Source of the DNA: Paenibacillus aceris
GTDB lineage: Bacteria; Bacillota; Bacilli; Paenibacillales; NBRC-103111
Assembly: GCF_017874035.1 (NCBI RefSeq)
Contig: NZ_JAGGKV010000001.1
Location: 186,001 to 250,000, forward strand
Length of the DNA stretch: 64,000 nucleotides
Direction of reading: 5' to 3'
Part shown: positions 1-9,141 of the stretch, piece after piece
Position numbering within the stretch: the stretch's first letter is position 1
Layout: every line of letters starts with the position of its first letter
Program-made: the position numbers and the translations under genes
Notes under the pieces: model-generated
Told to the model about the DNA's origin: nothing
What the model saw: only the letters and a program-made list of their open reading frames with translations
Databases searched by the model: none

Positions 1-554
1 CAAGACTTCAGCAGCGCAAGACAATTGTCCGCTACAGAGGTCAGCGAGTGGAAATTTTCCGTAACTACTCGAACCCCCCGAGAGGCACCATAGCGCCCTA
101 ACTCCCGCAATGCCTCAGCAGAGCGTGCTAACGCTTGTTCATCCGAAGGATCGGCATCGCCAGCAATCACACGAACCCTCTCCGCTCCGGCAAGTGCGGC
201 GACATCGATCCACGCTTTGATCCATGCGATGTCTAAAGTTCTGCGCTCTGTGTCACTGTTTGAAATATCCCCATACTCGAGAAGCAGCGTATAGAAGCGG
301 AGTCCGGCATCCGTAAACGATTGTTTCAATGAGTGCAAATAATCCGGGCTTGTCTCCGGGAAATGAAAATGACAAACCTCCAACGATGTAAACCCTTTCG
401 CGGCAAGCACTTCAGGCAGCTCGATCAGCGAAATATGTTCCGGTTGATCCTGTGCAACTGTTATTTGCGTGCGAGTTGCTTCATCCCAGCGTGTCCAACG
501 CAATGGACCGAGAAGTCGATGCAAGCTCCAGCTCGTCAGCGATAAAAATGGCAT
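1..554 (-). CDS. Sugar phosphate isomerase/epimerase-like TIM barrel protein (3' end outside window)
   Basis: The frame opens at an ATG at 554 and runs without a stop to the window edge, so only about 184 N-terminal residues are visible. They include an early strand with ELPEVLAAKGF, a CHFHFPE segment, then ARVRVIAGD-like and VVTENFH segments. This beta-alpha pattern, with an acidic residue in TENFH, resembles the xylose isomerase-like TIM barrels (AP endonuclease family 2) found in sugar-acid and inositol isomerases. The substrate cannot be told from this part. The upstream ribosome site is weak (AAAGGG about 12 bases away). It could also be a hydroxypyruvate isomerase-like protein. Confidence 0.65.
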   Translation of the reverse strand, partial: MPFLSLTSWSLHRLLGPLRWTRWDEATRTQITVAQDQPEHISLIELPEVLAAKGFTSLEVCHFHFPETSPDYLHSLKQSFTDAGLRFYTLLLEYGDISNSDTERRTLDIAWIKAWIDVAALAGAERVRVIAGDADPSDEQALARSAEALRELGRYGASRGVRVVTENFHSLTSVADNCLALLKS

Positions 555-675
555 ACCTTCAACCCTTTCTTCATTCAGTTTGGTTGTATTTTACCAATCC
601 GTTTCGGTTAACACCATATGCCATCTCGCAGCATCATCTCTTATCCTGCTGTTTTGTCTTGCACGAATGGTTTTT

Positions 676-2181
676 CTACCTGTTCGCCCGATAACTGGAC
701 AAATTCCAGGATGGCCACGTGTTGTCTTTTTGCTCACCAAGAATACGATCTATGATTAACTGGACGGAACTTAGTTCTGGATGCTTCGCTTGCAGTTCCT
801 TTAACGCAGGAATAACATCGGTTGAGAGTTGACCTAAATAATCTAGATCGATAATACCTGTTTTTTCGTAGCGTTCCATGTTATTTATCGCAATCCGGTG
901 GTCGATATTCATGTAATTCATCACCAAATAGGCAAGTATAGCCGTTGTTATGTAAGCTCTGGACATCGACATCTTTTCCATCCAAATCCGAAAAAATGCA
1001 AGGATGAATAAGATGCCCAGGAAAATCATGAAGCCATGCACGAGCAGTCTGGTTTGCGTGAAGCCATACGCTTCTTCGTACAACGACAGCCTTCCATAAG
1101 CAGATATGAGCATTACAAGTGTGCAGGCGACTAACATCGTGAGCAATGTTCTGCGAATGGACTCACTGAAACGACCGCTTCGACGAATCCAATGCAAGCC
1201 CGGAAACAAAAGCGTCACATTGATTAAAGCGACAGCAACTAGCTCTGCAAAACCCCTGCGAGCATATTCCGCATAGGCCACACCTTCTGGCAATAAGCCT
1301 TCTGCTGCTCCGAATAAATAGGAAAATTGGATAATCGCGAACATTACATACACAACATTCACACAAACAAGCAGCGTTCCCGCAGTAATCGGATCTAGCC
1401 GTGTCTTGTTGCGGGCCACTTCAGCAACTTCATCTTTTGGCTGATCAAAAGGGTGTGCGGCTTCGACGACTTTCGGAAACAACAACCCCCACATGTAGCA
1501 GAAGCTGTATATCGTAACGGAGACTGCAAGAATGATACGCACGCCCCCGTCCCCCATGGACACGCCGCTGAACCAGCCGGGAATTTCTGTTAACCAAGAT
1601 AAAAAAATTCGGTCGGCTGAAGCTAATAAACCGATCACAATGAACAGGATAGGCGCTGCTAGCAAGAGTCCTGCCAAGACCTTACCGACTCTCCCCCAAG
1701 TCGACTCTTTTCCGCTTTCACGGCTAGGCAACCATGCTCTGATCATGCCGAAAGGTACGGGGAGATGAGCAATAGGCCTGCTGATGACATGCCTTGCCAT
1801 ATCCTGCAGGAAAGTAGCATGATACCAGGCATGCTTGCTGTTCCTCGATAAGACGATTGTTTGCATCACGATGCAGATCGGTAAAGCTAGCACATTTAGC
1901 ATATGAAACAAGTTGTTCGCAAACAAGGCATAGGTCAAAGACAGTAATGCAACTGGCACCATCAGCAGCCAACCGGCTGTGCTCTGCCCTTTCCAAGGCT
2001 CAAACCCGCCTAATCTTCCTTTTATCGAATAAAAGTATAACCCATAGAAGCCACCCACGCTTAGTACAACCGAAATGCCCGCCGGCCGGCCAACAAATAA
2101 ATATTGCACCAACAAACCGAATAAACAAGCATACGTCAGCATGAAGCTATATTTTTTTTGCCATGGAGCTGGGTCTCTCAT
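676..2181 (-). CDS. DUF4173-family polytopic membrane protein
   Basis: A 501-residue, very hydrophobic protein with about ten to twelve predicted membrane segments between residues 12 and 425 and a soluble C-terminal tail of about 70 residues. The segment YAEYARRGFAELVAVALIN (near residue 300) is the pattern I associate with DUF4173/DUF4153 membrane proteins, whose biochemical role is not established. The start ATG follows AAAGGAGAG with about 8 bases spacing. It is transcribed alone, divergently from the SgrR-like regulator, across a 139-base intergenic region. No catalytic motif is visible. Confidence 0.7.
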   Translation of the reverse strand: MRDPAPWQKKYSFMLTYACLFGLLVQYLFVGRPAGISVVLSVGGFYGLYFYSIKGRLGGFEPWKGQSTAGWLLMVPVALLSLTYALFANNLFHMLNVLALPICIVMQTIVLSRNSKHAWYHATFLQDMARHVISRPIAHLPVPFGMIRAWLPSRESGKESTWGRVGKVLAGLLLAAPILFIVIGLLASADRIFLSWLTEIPGWFSGVSMGDGGVRIILAVSVTIYSFCYMWGLLFPKVVEAAHPFDQPKDEVAEVARNKTRLDPITAGTLLVCVNVVYVMFAIIQFSYLFGAAEGLLPEGVAYAEYARRGFAELVAVALINVTLLFPGLHWIRRSGRFSESIRRTLLTMLVACTLVMLISAYGRLSLYEEAYGFTQTRLLVHGFMIFLGILFILAFFRIWMEKMSMSRAYITTAILAYLVMNYMNIDHRIAINNMERYEKTGIIDLDYLGQLSTDVIPALKELQAKHPELSSVQLIIDRILGEQKDNTWPSWNLSSYRANR

Positions 2182-2320
2182 TGAATTTCTCTCCTTTGAT
2201 AAGCCATTTGCAACAGCTGCAAGGAATTGATATTTCCTTCCTTTTATTGTAACCTCTAAAACAAGAACAAAAAGTGTAAGTTTAATTTTGATAATTTCAT
2301 ATTTTAGTCGGAGGCTTTAG

Positions 2321-4108
2321 GTGAAAATTCGCAAGCATTATTTGACACTTCGAAACGCTTTTCCTCATGTCCACGAAGAGTCTCCACTTGAGACGACGCT
2401 CGAGGAGCTCGCGGCACATTTGGACTGTACGCACCGGAATATGGTACTTCTTCTAAAGCGGATGCAGCACGAGGAGTGGCTCACTTGGCAGCCCAAAAAA
2501 GGCCGCGGCAATCGCTCGACCCTCCTGTTTCTCATGCGCAAAGAGCATATGCTTTTGGAAGAAGCAAAGGAATTTGTGGCGAAGCAAGATTTAAGATCAG
2601 CTTTGGAGCTGCTGCAAGCACCGGAGCATCCCGCACAACTGCGAGAGCAATTTCAAGAATGGCTGTCGGGTCAATTCGGATTTCGTTCCGAGCTGCAAGG
2701 CCAGCGAAGAACCGATGTCCTGCGCTTTCCTCTGACACAAACCATCCATTCGTTAGACCCTGCGGCTATCCATTATGCCGGGGAATCGCATTTAGTTAAC
2801 CAGCTTTTTGACGGTCTCGTGAGGATGGATTCAAAAGGCGAACACACCATTCCTCATTTGGCACATGCATGGGATGTGGATGAGTCGCGAACGGTATGGA
2901 CTTTTTATCTCCGCAAAGGAGTTCGCTTTCATCATGGCCGTGAAATGCTTGCAGACGATGTTAAGTATTCGCTGCAGCGTCTCCAGCGATTAGCTCCTCG
3001 AGGGTTGTACAGCTGGGCTTATGCGGGAATCCAAAGTATCCATTGCCTCGATGAAACAACGGTTGTCATCCAACTGTCAGAGCGCAATGAATTGTTTTTG
3101 GGCTTTTTGAGCACGAATCGAGCCGTCATTGTTCCGGAAGATGCGTGTGAAGCGTGCGGAGGATGGATGGGCACTGCGCCTGTCGGAACAGGCCCTTTTC
3201 GGTTAGCCGGGCACGAGCATGGGATCTGGAATTTGGAAGCATTTCCAGCTTATTTTCAAGGCAGGGGGTTCTTGGATCGCGTTGAAGTGTGGACGCTGCC
3301 AGCGAACGAACAAATTCATGTATCCGACCATCAGCAGCCTTTTCAAGTCATGCACAATGTACGAATTTCGGATATGGAGGCCGAGCGCTGGCAGCAGGTT
3401 CGACAATCGGGGATGACAACCAAATTCATGACCGTGAATGAAATAAAAGAAGGCTCGTTAAGGAACCCGCAAATGCGAGAAGCCCTTTCCGCAGCCTTGG
3501 ATCAAGCCTATTTGCTAGAACAGCTATCCGGCGATGTAATTGAAAGGGCCAACTCCTTCTTCCCGCTGTCAGCATCCGACGTGAAGCCGCCTGCTTCCTT
3601 CCCGGATCAAACCGCTTTACAACAGCTTATCCAATCTGCCGGATACCATGGGGAACCTTTGATACTCGCAACAATCCCGCAGTATGAACAAGATGCGCTG
3701 CTGCTTCAGAGCATGTATGCCTTATCCGGCATTGCACTTGAAATCATGCTCATCCCTGCGGAACAATTCAAAGGTGAGCTGCGGATGTCGGCAGATCTCG
3801 TTCTGTTCGCCATCATGATTGATGAGCACCGCGAACTACGGCTTTACGATATGTACAAAAGCATGCAGCAGCATGCGTCACCCGAAGTGCAGCGGCTGCT
3901 CGAAGACAGCTTGCAGCATTTGCGACATGAAATCGACCCTCATCGCAGAAAAACGCTGCTCGAGCAGTTAGAATCACAGCTCAAGCAGCGCTATAGCTTG
4001 CATTTTCTATATCGGAAGCATCTCAAAACCGCCTATCACCCGTCGATCCGCGGCATATCGTTCGATTCTCTCGGATGGGTACAATTTCGCGACATTTGGT
4101 TCACATAA
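2321..4108 (+). CDS. SgrR-type transcriptional regulator fused to an extracellular solute-binding (SBP_bac_5) domain
   Basis: 595 residues starting at GTG after CGGAGG (6-base spacing). Residues 1-70 look like the SgrR N-terminal winged helix (TLEELAAHLDCTHRNMVLLLKRM). From about residue 135 to the end it resembles peptide/oligosaccharide-binding proteins, including LDPAAIHYAG and NQLFDGLVRMD near 145-170. There is no signal peptide, so the binding domain acts in the cytoplasm as a ligand sensor, as in SgrR. Bacillales carry several such regulators, often next to the exporter they control. Here the nearest neighbours are the divergent DUF4173 gene and a convergent helicase gene 9 bases away, so the target is unclear. 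Confidence 0.85.
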   Translation: MKIRKHYLTLRNAFPHVHEESPLETTLEELAAHLDCTHRNMVLLLKRMQHEEWLTWQPKKGRGNRSTLLFLMRKEHMLLEEAKEFVAKQDLRSALELLQAPEHPAQLREQFQEWLSGQFGFRSELQGQRRTDVLRFPLTQTIHSLDPAAIHYAGESHLVNQLFDGLVRMDSKGEHTIPHLAHAWDVDESRTVWTFYLRKGVRFHHGREMLADDVKYSLQRLQRLAPRGLYSWAYAGIQSIHCLDETTVVIQLSERNELFLGFLSTNRAVIVPEDACEACGGWMGTAPVGTGPFRLAGHEHGIWNLEAFPAYFQGRGFLDRVEVWTLPANEQIHVSDHQQPFQVMHNVRISDMEAERWQQVRQSGMTTKFMTVNEIKEGSLRNPQMREALSAALDQAYLLEQLSGDVIERANSFFPLSASDVKPPASFPDQTALQQLIQSAGYHGEPLILATIPQYEQDALLLQSMYALSGIALEIMLIPAEQFKGELRMSADLVLFAIMIDEHRELRLYDMYKSMQQHASPEVQRLLEDSLQHLRHEIDPHRRKTLLEQLESQLKQRYSLHFLYRKHLKTAYHPSIRGISFDSLGWVQFRDIWFT

Positions 4109-4117
4109 ACCTACAAA

Positions 4118-6067
4118 TTACAGAGTATCCTTTAGCGTTACTCCCGAAGGCAGCACAGCGGCAATATGCTCTCTAAGCCCCTCATTAGTATGCATCTCCT
4201 CGCTAAAGATAGCGATGATCCCGCTATCTTCCCGCGTGCGGATTAAGCGGCCAATCCCTTGTCTAAGCCTTAACAGCATGTAAGGAATATCCACTTCCTC
4301 ATAAGGATTAGCGGCCGCTTGCCGTTTTGCCATAAACACAGGATCTTGCGGAGGGAACGGCAGCGCCCAAACAATAACGTTCGACAATGACGGACCCGGT
4401 ACGTCAAGTCCTTCCCAGAGGCTTACAGCTGCAAGCACACTATGTTCATCTCCCTGGAAAGATGCGATGAGATGGCTGATTTCTTGATCTCCTTCAAATA
4501 AAAACCGCAGCTGCGCACAATCCGTCCGCTGCTGAATCTCCCGCTTAAACTGCCGAAGTTCCTCATGCGTCGGGAACAGAATCAGAGCGCGGCCTTCCGT
4601 TCGTTGCAGCAGTTTAATGGCCGTTTCCAGCTTCTCTTGGAAATTCCCGTTCATAGACCATTTCGGGGCGACCACTTCCATCCGCTCTGCATAGTCATAA
4701 GGCGAGTCCACAGAGAACGACAAATACTTGTCCAGCCCCAGGCTGTCAGCCACATAATCAAAGGTTCCCTCGACCGATAAAGTAGCTGAGGAGAAAACGA
4801 TTGGCATTTTCGCGGAGAATACTTGCTCTCTGAGCACTTCCTTCACCGTTCTTGGCATAATCACCAGACTAAGACCCGTTATACTTTCCGTCGCCCAACA
4901 GATGAAGGCTTGATCGTGGCGGAACAATGCCAGCGCCTTCTGCATCATTTCCAAATGCTCTTCTACAATCTTGAGCTGGTAGTCATTCAAAGTGAACATT
5001 TCACTCTCAAAGACAAGCTCCTCTTCAATTTGTGATAAGATATCACACAACCGGTGGATTTCACGGAGCAGCCGATCATTCATCACAATTTGCTTGCGGT
5101 CCGAGCCCACGATCGGTTGGCAGCAGCCTTCGAGCACTTCAAACATCAATTCGCTTTGCTCGATTGCCTGATCGATACAGACAGCTAACGTCTCGCGCAC
5201 TTCCCCTTTTAACAAACGTACCACTAATTCTTCAAAAACGGTATGCTTCAGCTTGTAGGTTAACGCTTTTTGTGCAGCTGACTCCATTAAATGTCCTTCG
5301 TCAAAAACAACCGCACAGTGCTCAGGCAGCAGTGGAAGCTGGCCTTCCCGTTTGCGACCTTCATATGTCCACACATGCTCCATGTAAAAATCGTGCGAGC
5401 AGATGATGAGATCCGCTGATTTCCGGTAGGATTCCCGGGACAGCGTTTGTCCGCAGCGGTGCCGTTTATCGCAGACAAAACAATCCTGATACGCATCCCA
5501 GCTTACGCGATACCACTGCTCATCATTCAGGTTTGGATAGTCTTTACGATCTCCATAGGCATAAAAGGATTGCAAAGCTTCTCTCGTATGCACGAAGCCA
5601 GGAAGACCAGCGTACAAATCGCGGTATAGGCCGATATCCTCGTGCCCGAATCGGGCTTCATCCAGCTTCTGAAGACAGACATACTGGTCCGGGGATTTGG
5701 CGAGCCGCGCATCAATCACGAGATCCAAGTGACGCATCAATTTATCAATATCGCCACCGGGCTTGACCAATTGCTCGATCAACGATTCATCTGCACATGC
5801 GATAATGGCCGGTTTCTTCGTCAAACGCGAATAACAAATCGCATACAGCAAATAGACAAGCGTCTTTCCGGTTCCAACGCCAGCTTCCGCAAAAATCGTT
5901 TGTTTCTCTGCAAAAGCCCGCTCCAACTGAAACGCCATGTAGATCTGCTCATCGCGTACCTCAAAGCCTGCTTCCGGTAAAACTTCATAAAATAAATCAG
6001 CAATCCAGTCAGAAACCTGCTGCATGAATGGCTGTGAGTGATCATAATCAAATGGATACCGTCCCAC
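4118..6067 (-). CDS. DinG/XPD-type superfamily 2 DNA helicase with Fe-S cysteines
   Basis: 649 residues with Walker A GVGTGKT near residue 63, a DEGH box near 256, and C-terminal motifs SLWEGLDVPG and QGIGRLIRTRE. Between motifs Ia and II there are four cysteines, about 131, 196, 199 and 205 (CFVCDKRHRC), spaced as in XPD/DinG helicases that bind a 4Fe-4S cluster. There is no N-terminal exonuclease domain, unlike B. subtilis DinG, so it is closer to the E. coli DinG/YoaA architecture. I chose GTG at 6067 because the protein then begins MGRYPFDYD and a G-rich sequence lies about 8 bases upstream; the TTG at 6085 is open but has no ribosome site. Expected role: unwinding DNA during repair. Confidence 0.85.
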   Translation of the reverse strand: MGRYPFDYDHSQPFMQQVSDWIADLFYEVLPEAGFEVRDEQIYMAFQLERAFAEKQTIFAEAGVGTGKTLVYLLYAICYSRLTKKPAIIACADESLIEQLVKPGGDIDKLMRHLDLVIDARLAKSPDQYVCLQKLDEARFGHEDIGLYRDLYAGLPGFVHTREALQSFYAYGDRKDYPNLNDEQWYRVSWDAYQDCFVCDKRHRCGQTLSRESYRKSADLIICSHDFYMEHVWTYEGRKREGQLPLLPEHCAVVFDEGHLMESAAQKALTYKLKHTVFEELVVRLLKGEVRETLAVCIDQAIEQSELMFEVLEGCCQPIVGSDRKQIVMNDRLLREIHRLCDILSQIEEELVFESEMFTLNDYQLKIVEEHLEMMQKALALFRHDQAFICWATESITGLSLVIMPRTVKEVLREQVFSAKMPIVFSSATLSVEGTFDYVADSLGLDKYLSFSVDSPYDYAERMEVVAPKWSMNGNFQEKLETAIKLLQRTEGRALILFPTHEELRQFKREIQQRTDCAQLRFLFEGDQEISHLIASFQGDEHSVLAAVSLWEGLDVPGPSLSNVIVWALPFPPQDPVFMAKRQAAANPYEEVDIPYMLLRLRQGIGRLIRTREDSGIIAIFSEEMHTNEGLREHIAAVLPSGVTLKDTL

Positions 6068-6145
6068 GTTTCGAGCCCCCAACAATAAGAATCAAAATTA
6101 AACTTCTATTATCTCATTAACCGGATGTAAAAGCAAAAACAGATA

Positions 6146-6194
6146 ATAAAAAGCTTCGTTCACCCCGCTGAGTCAGCAGAAATGAAGAAGCCTT
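6146..6194 (-). terminator. Intrinsic terminator after the radical SAM gene
   Basis: On the minus strand, arms AAGGCTTCTTCA and TGAACGAAGCTT flank a smaller internal stem (CTGCTGA/CAG) and are followed by a T-run. Confidence 0.6.
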
Positions 6195-6215
6195 CCATCC
6201 TTCAATATCTTACTT

Positions 6216-7094
6216 TTACATGCTAAAACGTTCCCGGTATCCGCATTTGCGGCACAGTTCTTCAACAACTTCCCTTCTGGAGAAGCCTTCAAACAAACGG
6301 TTCGCCCGTTCCCCCTCGACAATTTCAGAGAATGGCGTTTGGTTAATATTCCCCAAATTAATGATGCCTTCGCCATCGAGACAACAAGGAATTACCGTTC
6401 CGTCCACCAGAATTCCTGCTTGATTCCGCAAGGCGTGACAGAAGCCGGGACCTTCAATTTCCTGAGCTTTCAAATCCGGCCATTGAAACTCATGATCCTG
6501 ATTCAGATAGACGCGCTCCGCCAGCTTCACGCCGCTTCCACGCACAAACTCCTCATCGATTTTGTAGTCAAGCTCGAATTCTTTCTCCAGCATAGTCAAT
6601 ACTTCGCGGTTTCTCTGCCGTTCTTGATTCGTTTGATTGTCCATTGTAAGGTTCCATAGCCGGAAAGAGATAATAACATTAGACTTTGCTACGATTTCCT
6701 TGGCGAACCTTAAAATACTCATCACATAGCCCTCTTTGTCCTCAGAGCCTTCGTGACCGTCAAAACTGTGCAGGGAGAAATTCATTTGCCGAAGCGCCGG
6801 CTTGTCCAAAAGCTTATGTCGATTTTTGTTAATCAACGTCCCGTTGGTTGTAATATTGACCTTAAAGCCTTTTTCATGGCTCAAATCGAGGAGCTCGTCA
6901 ATCTTCGGATGCAGCAAAGGCTCTCCTTTGACATGCAAATAGATATGGTCCGTATGGGGCTTGATTTGATCAAGGATATTCGTAAACGTATCTATTTTAA
7001 TAAAATTGGCTTGCCTCTTCGTTTGCGGACAAAAGGTACAGGCCAGGTTGCACACGCTTGTAATTTCAATATAAAACTTTTTAAACTTCTTCAT
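6216..7094 (-). CDS. Radical SAM / SPASM domain protein
   Basis: 292 residues. The radical SAM cluster motif is CNLACTFC (residues about 16-23), preceded by FYIEITSVC. The C-terminal region has the SPASM-like pattern CHALRN, VIPCCLDGEGIINLGNI and CRKCGYR. These proteins use a 4Fe-4S cluster and S-adenosylmethionine for radical chemistry, often on peptides or sugars. No precursor peptide or other maturation gene is visible nearby, so the substrate is unknown. The start ATG follows CGGAG about 8 bases upstream. It is a single-gene unit: its own promoter lies at about 7127 and its terminator at 6146-6194. Confidence 0.85.
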   Translation of the reverse strand: MKKFKKFYIEITSVCNLACTFCPQTKRQANFIKIDTFTNILDQIKPHTDHIYLHVKGEPLLHPKIDELLDLSHEKGFKVNITTNGTLINKNRHKLLDKPALRQMNFSLHSFDGHEGSEDKEGYVMSILRFAKEIVAKSNVIISFRLWNLTMDNQTNQERQRNREVLTMLEKEFELDYKIDEEFVRGSGVKLAERVYLNQDHEFQWPDLKAQEIEGPGFCHALRNQAGILVDGTVIPCCLDGEGIINLGNINQTPFSEIVEGERANRLFEGFSRREVVEELCRKCGYRERFSM

Positions 7095-7126
7095 GCCATG
7101 GCTCCGTTTCTAGCTGCGCTACTATG

Positions 7127-7140
7127 ATAATAGCTATTAT
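7127..7140 (-). promoter_or_regulatory. Extended -10 with overlapping perfect palindrome (radical SAM gene)
   Basis: ATAATAGCTATTAT is a perfect 14-base palindrome. On the minus strand it overlaps TGTTATAAT, an extended -10 box, about 35 bases before the radical SAM start. A regulator bound here would cover the -10. Confidence 0.45.
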
Positions 7141-7177
7141 AACAAGCTACTCACATGAAAGAAAGGAATTGAAAGAT

Positions 7178-7978
7178 TTAGAAAATCCATTTGACGATCC
7201 AGCCGATAAAATGCGCCGAAGGGATTAGAAAAACCTGCGCCAACAAGGTACCCAGAAAACGCGAGGTCATGAGCAGCGCATAAATTTTCCCCAGCTGCCT
7301 GCGCTGCGATTCGTCCTGAAGCGCTTTGTCGGTAATAAGACCAAGCTGCGGATCTATGAAAATGGTGAGCAAAATAGTAGCGATACCGTTGATAAGTCCG
7401 GATGCCTGCGATGCCGTGGTCGCATACTTAGGGAGCAAATGAGCCGCGTAAAGAGATGACAGTACTCCTACAGAGTAAAAAGCTGTTACCAAAATATTGA
7501 TAACTAAAAAACGTTTGGAAACCCCTAAATAGCGAAATTGACTCAGCTTGAACTTCGGTTTTTTCAAGTATTTTTTGGTGTTTTTCAGCTGCGACACCGT
7601 TACGCTCGATATGAGTTTCGGAATGGAACCTGCCACTTCCAAGCGGGCGATGACACGTACACTTAGATTGATAAAAGAAGGAAATAAGGCAATGGCGATC
7701 AGCGTTCCGATGGACGATGCGAATAAACAAATCCGGAAATATCTTTCTAGATCAAAAGTCGGCTCGACTTTGGCAAAATCCACGAATTTAGCCGTCATTG
7801 GCGCTTGAATTAAATTGGCTGTGCGCGAAACAAGCACGACGATGCCTACAAGCGAAAGTGCCACAGCCAGCTTGTTCACCTGCACACCGGCAAAGCGAAT
7901 GGAGTAGGATAATGTTTCAGCGGTGTGAATAATCATCGTCAAGAAAAACACCAGAATGAGTGTATTCGTCATCGTCAT
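7178..7978 (-). CDS. amj: Lipid II flippase of the Amj (YdaH) family
   Basis: 266 residues with about six membrane segments. The N-terminal segment HTAETLSYSIRFAGVQ and the later ARTANLIQAPMTAKFVD-like stretch are the ones I associate with Amj. In B. subtilis, Amj is the SigM-controlled alternate to MurJ and moves the peptidoglycan precursor lipid II across the membrane. The start ATG overlaps the stop of the SRPBCC gene upstream (ATGA), so the two are translationally coupled. The gene is last in the HAD, SRPBCC, Amj group. I am fairly sure of the family. Confidence 0.85.
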   Translation of the reverse strand: MTMTNTLILVFFLTMIIHTAETLSYSIRFAGVQVNKLAVALSLVGIVVLVSRTANLIQAPMTAKFVDFAKVEPTFDLERYFRICLFASSIGTLIAIALFPSFINLSVRVIARLEVAGSIPKLISSVTVSQLKNTKKYLKKPKFKLSQFRYLGVSKRFLVINILVTAFYSVGVLSSLYAAHLLPKYATTASQASGLINGIATILLTIFIDPQLGLITDKALQDESQRRQLGKIYALLMTSRFLGTLLAQVFLIPSAHFIGWIVKWIF

Positions 7979-8397
7979 TTTTGTGCAAGCTCCAGCAGCC
8001 CGTTAATGACGGCTTCCCAGCGCGCCTTCATCTCTTCTCTGCGCGGCATAGTGTCCAGCTTCTCTTGGTGAAAGCTGATCGTCGTTTTGCCGGGAGATGC
8101 GGCAGGCAGCAGACGAATTTGCAGGGTTGATGCTTCTGGCCAACCAGCGGGCTGCCAGGTGAGACGGAGCTGCTCGTCTGGTTTCACCACACGAAGAACT
8201 CCGGTAATCCCTTCCTTCGTGCAAAATGCCTCCCCTTTTTCGAAAGTGAAGTCAGCAATCTCCCCTAACCACAGTTTACGGCCTTTCTGCGAAGTCAACA
8301 GCTCCCATGCCTTCCCTTGGCTTAAGCTCACCGTCCTTCTTACACCGATCTGAAAACCGACTGAAGCGGTCAGTCCTACGATTTTCTCGGAATTCAT
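7975..8397 (-). CDS. SRPBCC (START/AHSA1-like) domain protein
   Basis: 140 residues. WELLTSQKGRKLWLGEIADF near the N-terminus and RLTWQPAGWPEASTLQIRLLP later are typical of the AHSA1/SRPBCC fold, a small hydrophobic ligand-binding cavity of varied function. I set the start at ATG 8397 because AAAGGAGGAGAG sits just before it. A longer frame to 8433 would overlap the HAD gene and lacks a ribosome site. It lies between the HAD gene and amj, with a 4-base overlap to the latter. The ligand is unknown. Confidence 0.75.
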   Translation of the reverse strand: MNSEKIVGLTASVGFQIGVRRTVSLSQGKAWELLTSQKGRKLWLGEIADFTFEKGEAFCTKEGITGVLRVVKPDEQLRLTWQPAGWPEASTLQIRLLPAASPGKTTISFHQEKLDTMPRREEMKARWEAVINGLLELAQK

Positions 8398-8413
8398 AAG
8401 CTCTCCTCCTTTG

Positions 8414-9085
8414 CTAGTCCAATCCAATTTCAAGCTGCTCCAAATAATGCTTAAGCTCCATTAAATCTTGAATCGTATAATCTCTCTCAAAATCACCTTC
8501 AAAATGGGCGTCTACCTTCCAAATCCCCTTCATGCCCACTCTCCGGCTGGCCAAAACATCATTTTCCGGATGATCCCCGACATAAGCAGCTTCATTGGGC
8601 TGAACACCTAAGTTATTTAAGGCTCTTAGAAAAATCTCAGGATCAGGCTTTCTCAGACCCTCAATTTCTGAAACTAACATTGTATCAAAATAGGGAGAGA
8701 TTCCTAATGCCTCAATATTTTTCAGTTGAAATGCTCCCATCCCGTTAGTTATGAGTCCAAGCCGCATACCGCCCTGTTTCAAATGCGTCAAAATCTCATG
8801 CAGATTTGGAAATCCTATACAATGCAGGTTGAAATTCTGCACATAATCTTCTAATAAGTCTTCCCATGCCAGAGCTGTCTCGTATTCTCGGGTGAGTTGT
8901 TGATACACCCTGTCTTTCCATACATAACCTCTCTGATCCAATGCAATAAACCTGTTCACATACGTGATTTTATCAATACTTTGAAGCTCAGCCATGCGTT
9001 GATGTTGATTTTCCACAAAAACTTTCAAGGATGCCTGCCGATCGAGCAGTGTTCCATCCAAATCAAAAATAATTGCTTTTAACAC
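8414..9085 (-). CDS. HAD-family hydrolase (phosphoglycolate phosphatase-like)
   Basis: 223 residues starting at GTG after AAAGGAGAG. Motif I is IIFDLDGTLLD (residues 5-15), motif II is LGLITNGMG, the Lys-containing motif III is LRKPDPEIF, and motif IV is YVGDHPENDV. The helical insert between motifs I and II (cap type C1) fits the phosphoglycolate phosphatase / YjjG-like subgroup of HAD phosphatases, which act on small phosphorylated metabolites in the cytoplasm. The specific substrate cannot be read from sequence. It is first in the group with the SRPBCC gene and amj. Confidence 0.85.
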   Translation of the reverse strand: MLKAIIFDLDGTLLDRQASLKVFVENQHQRMAELQSIDKITYVNRFIALDQRGYVWKDRVYQQLTREYETALAWEDLLEDYVQNFNLHCIGFPNLHEILTHLKQGGMRLGLITNGMGAFQLKNIEALGISPYFDTMLVSEIEGLRKPDPEIFLRALNNLGVQPNEAAYVGDHPENDVLASRRVGMKGIWKVDAHFEGDFERDYTIQDLMELKHYLEQLEIGLD

Positions 9086-9141
9086 GGGAGCAATCTCTCC
9101 TTTTTGACAGAACTTTAACAGGCAGCCTTATGAATTAGGAT

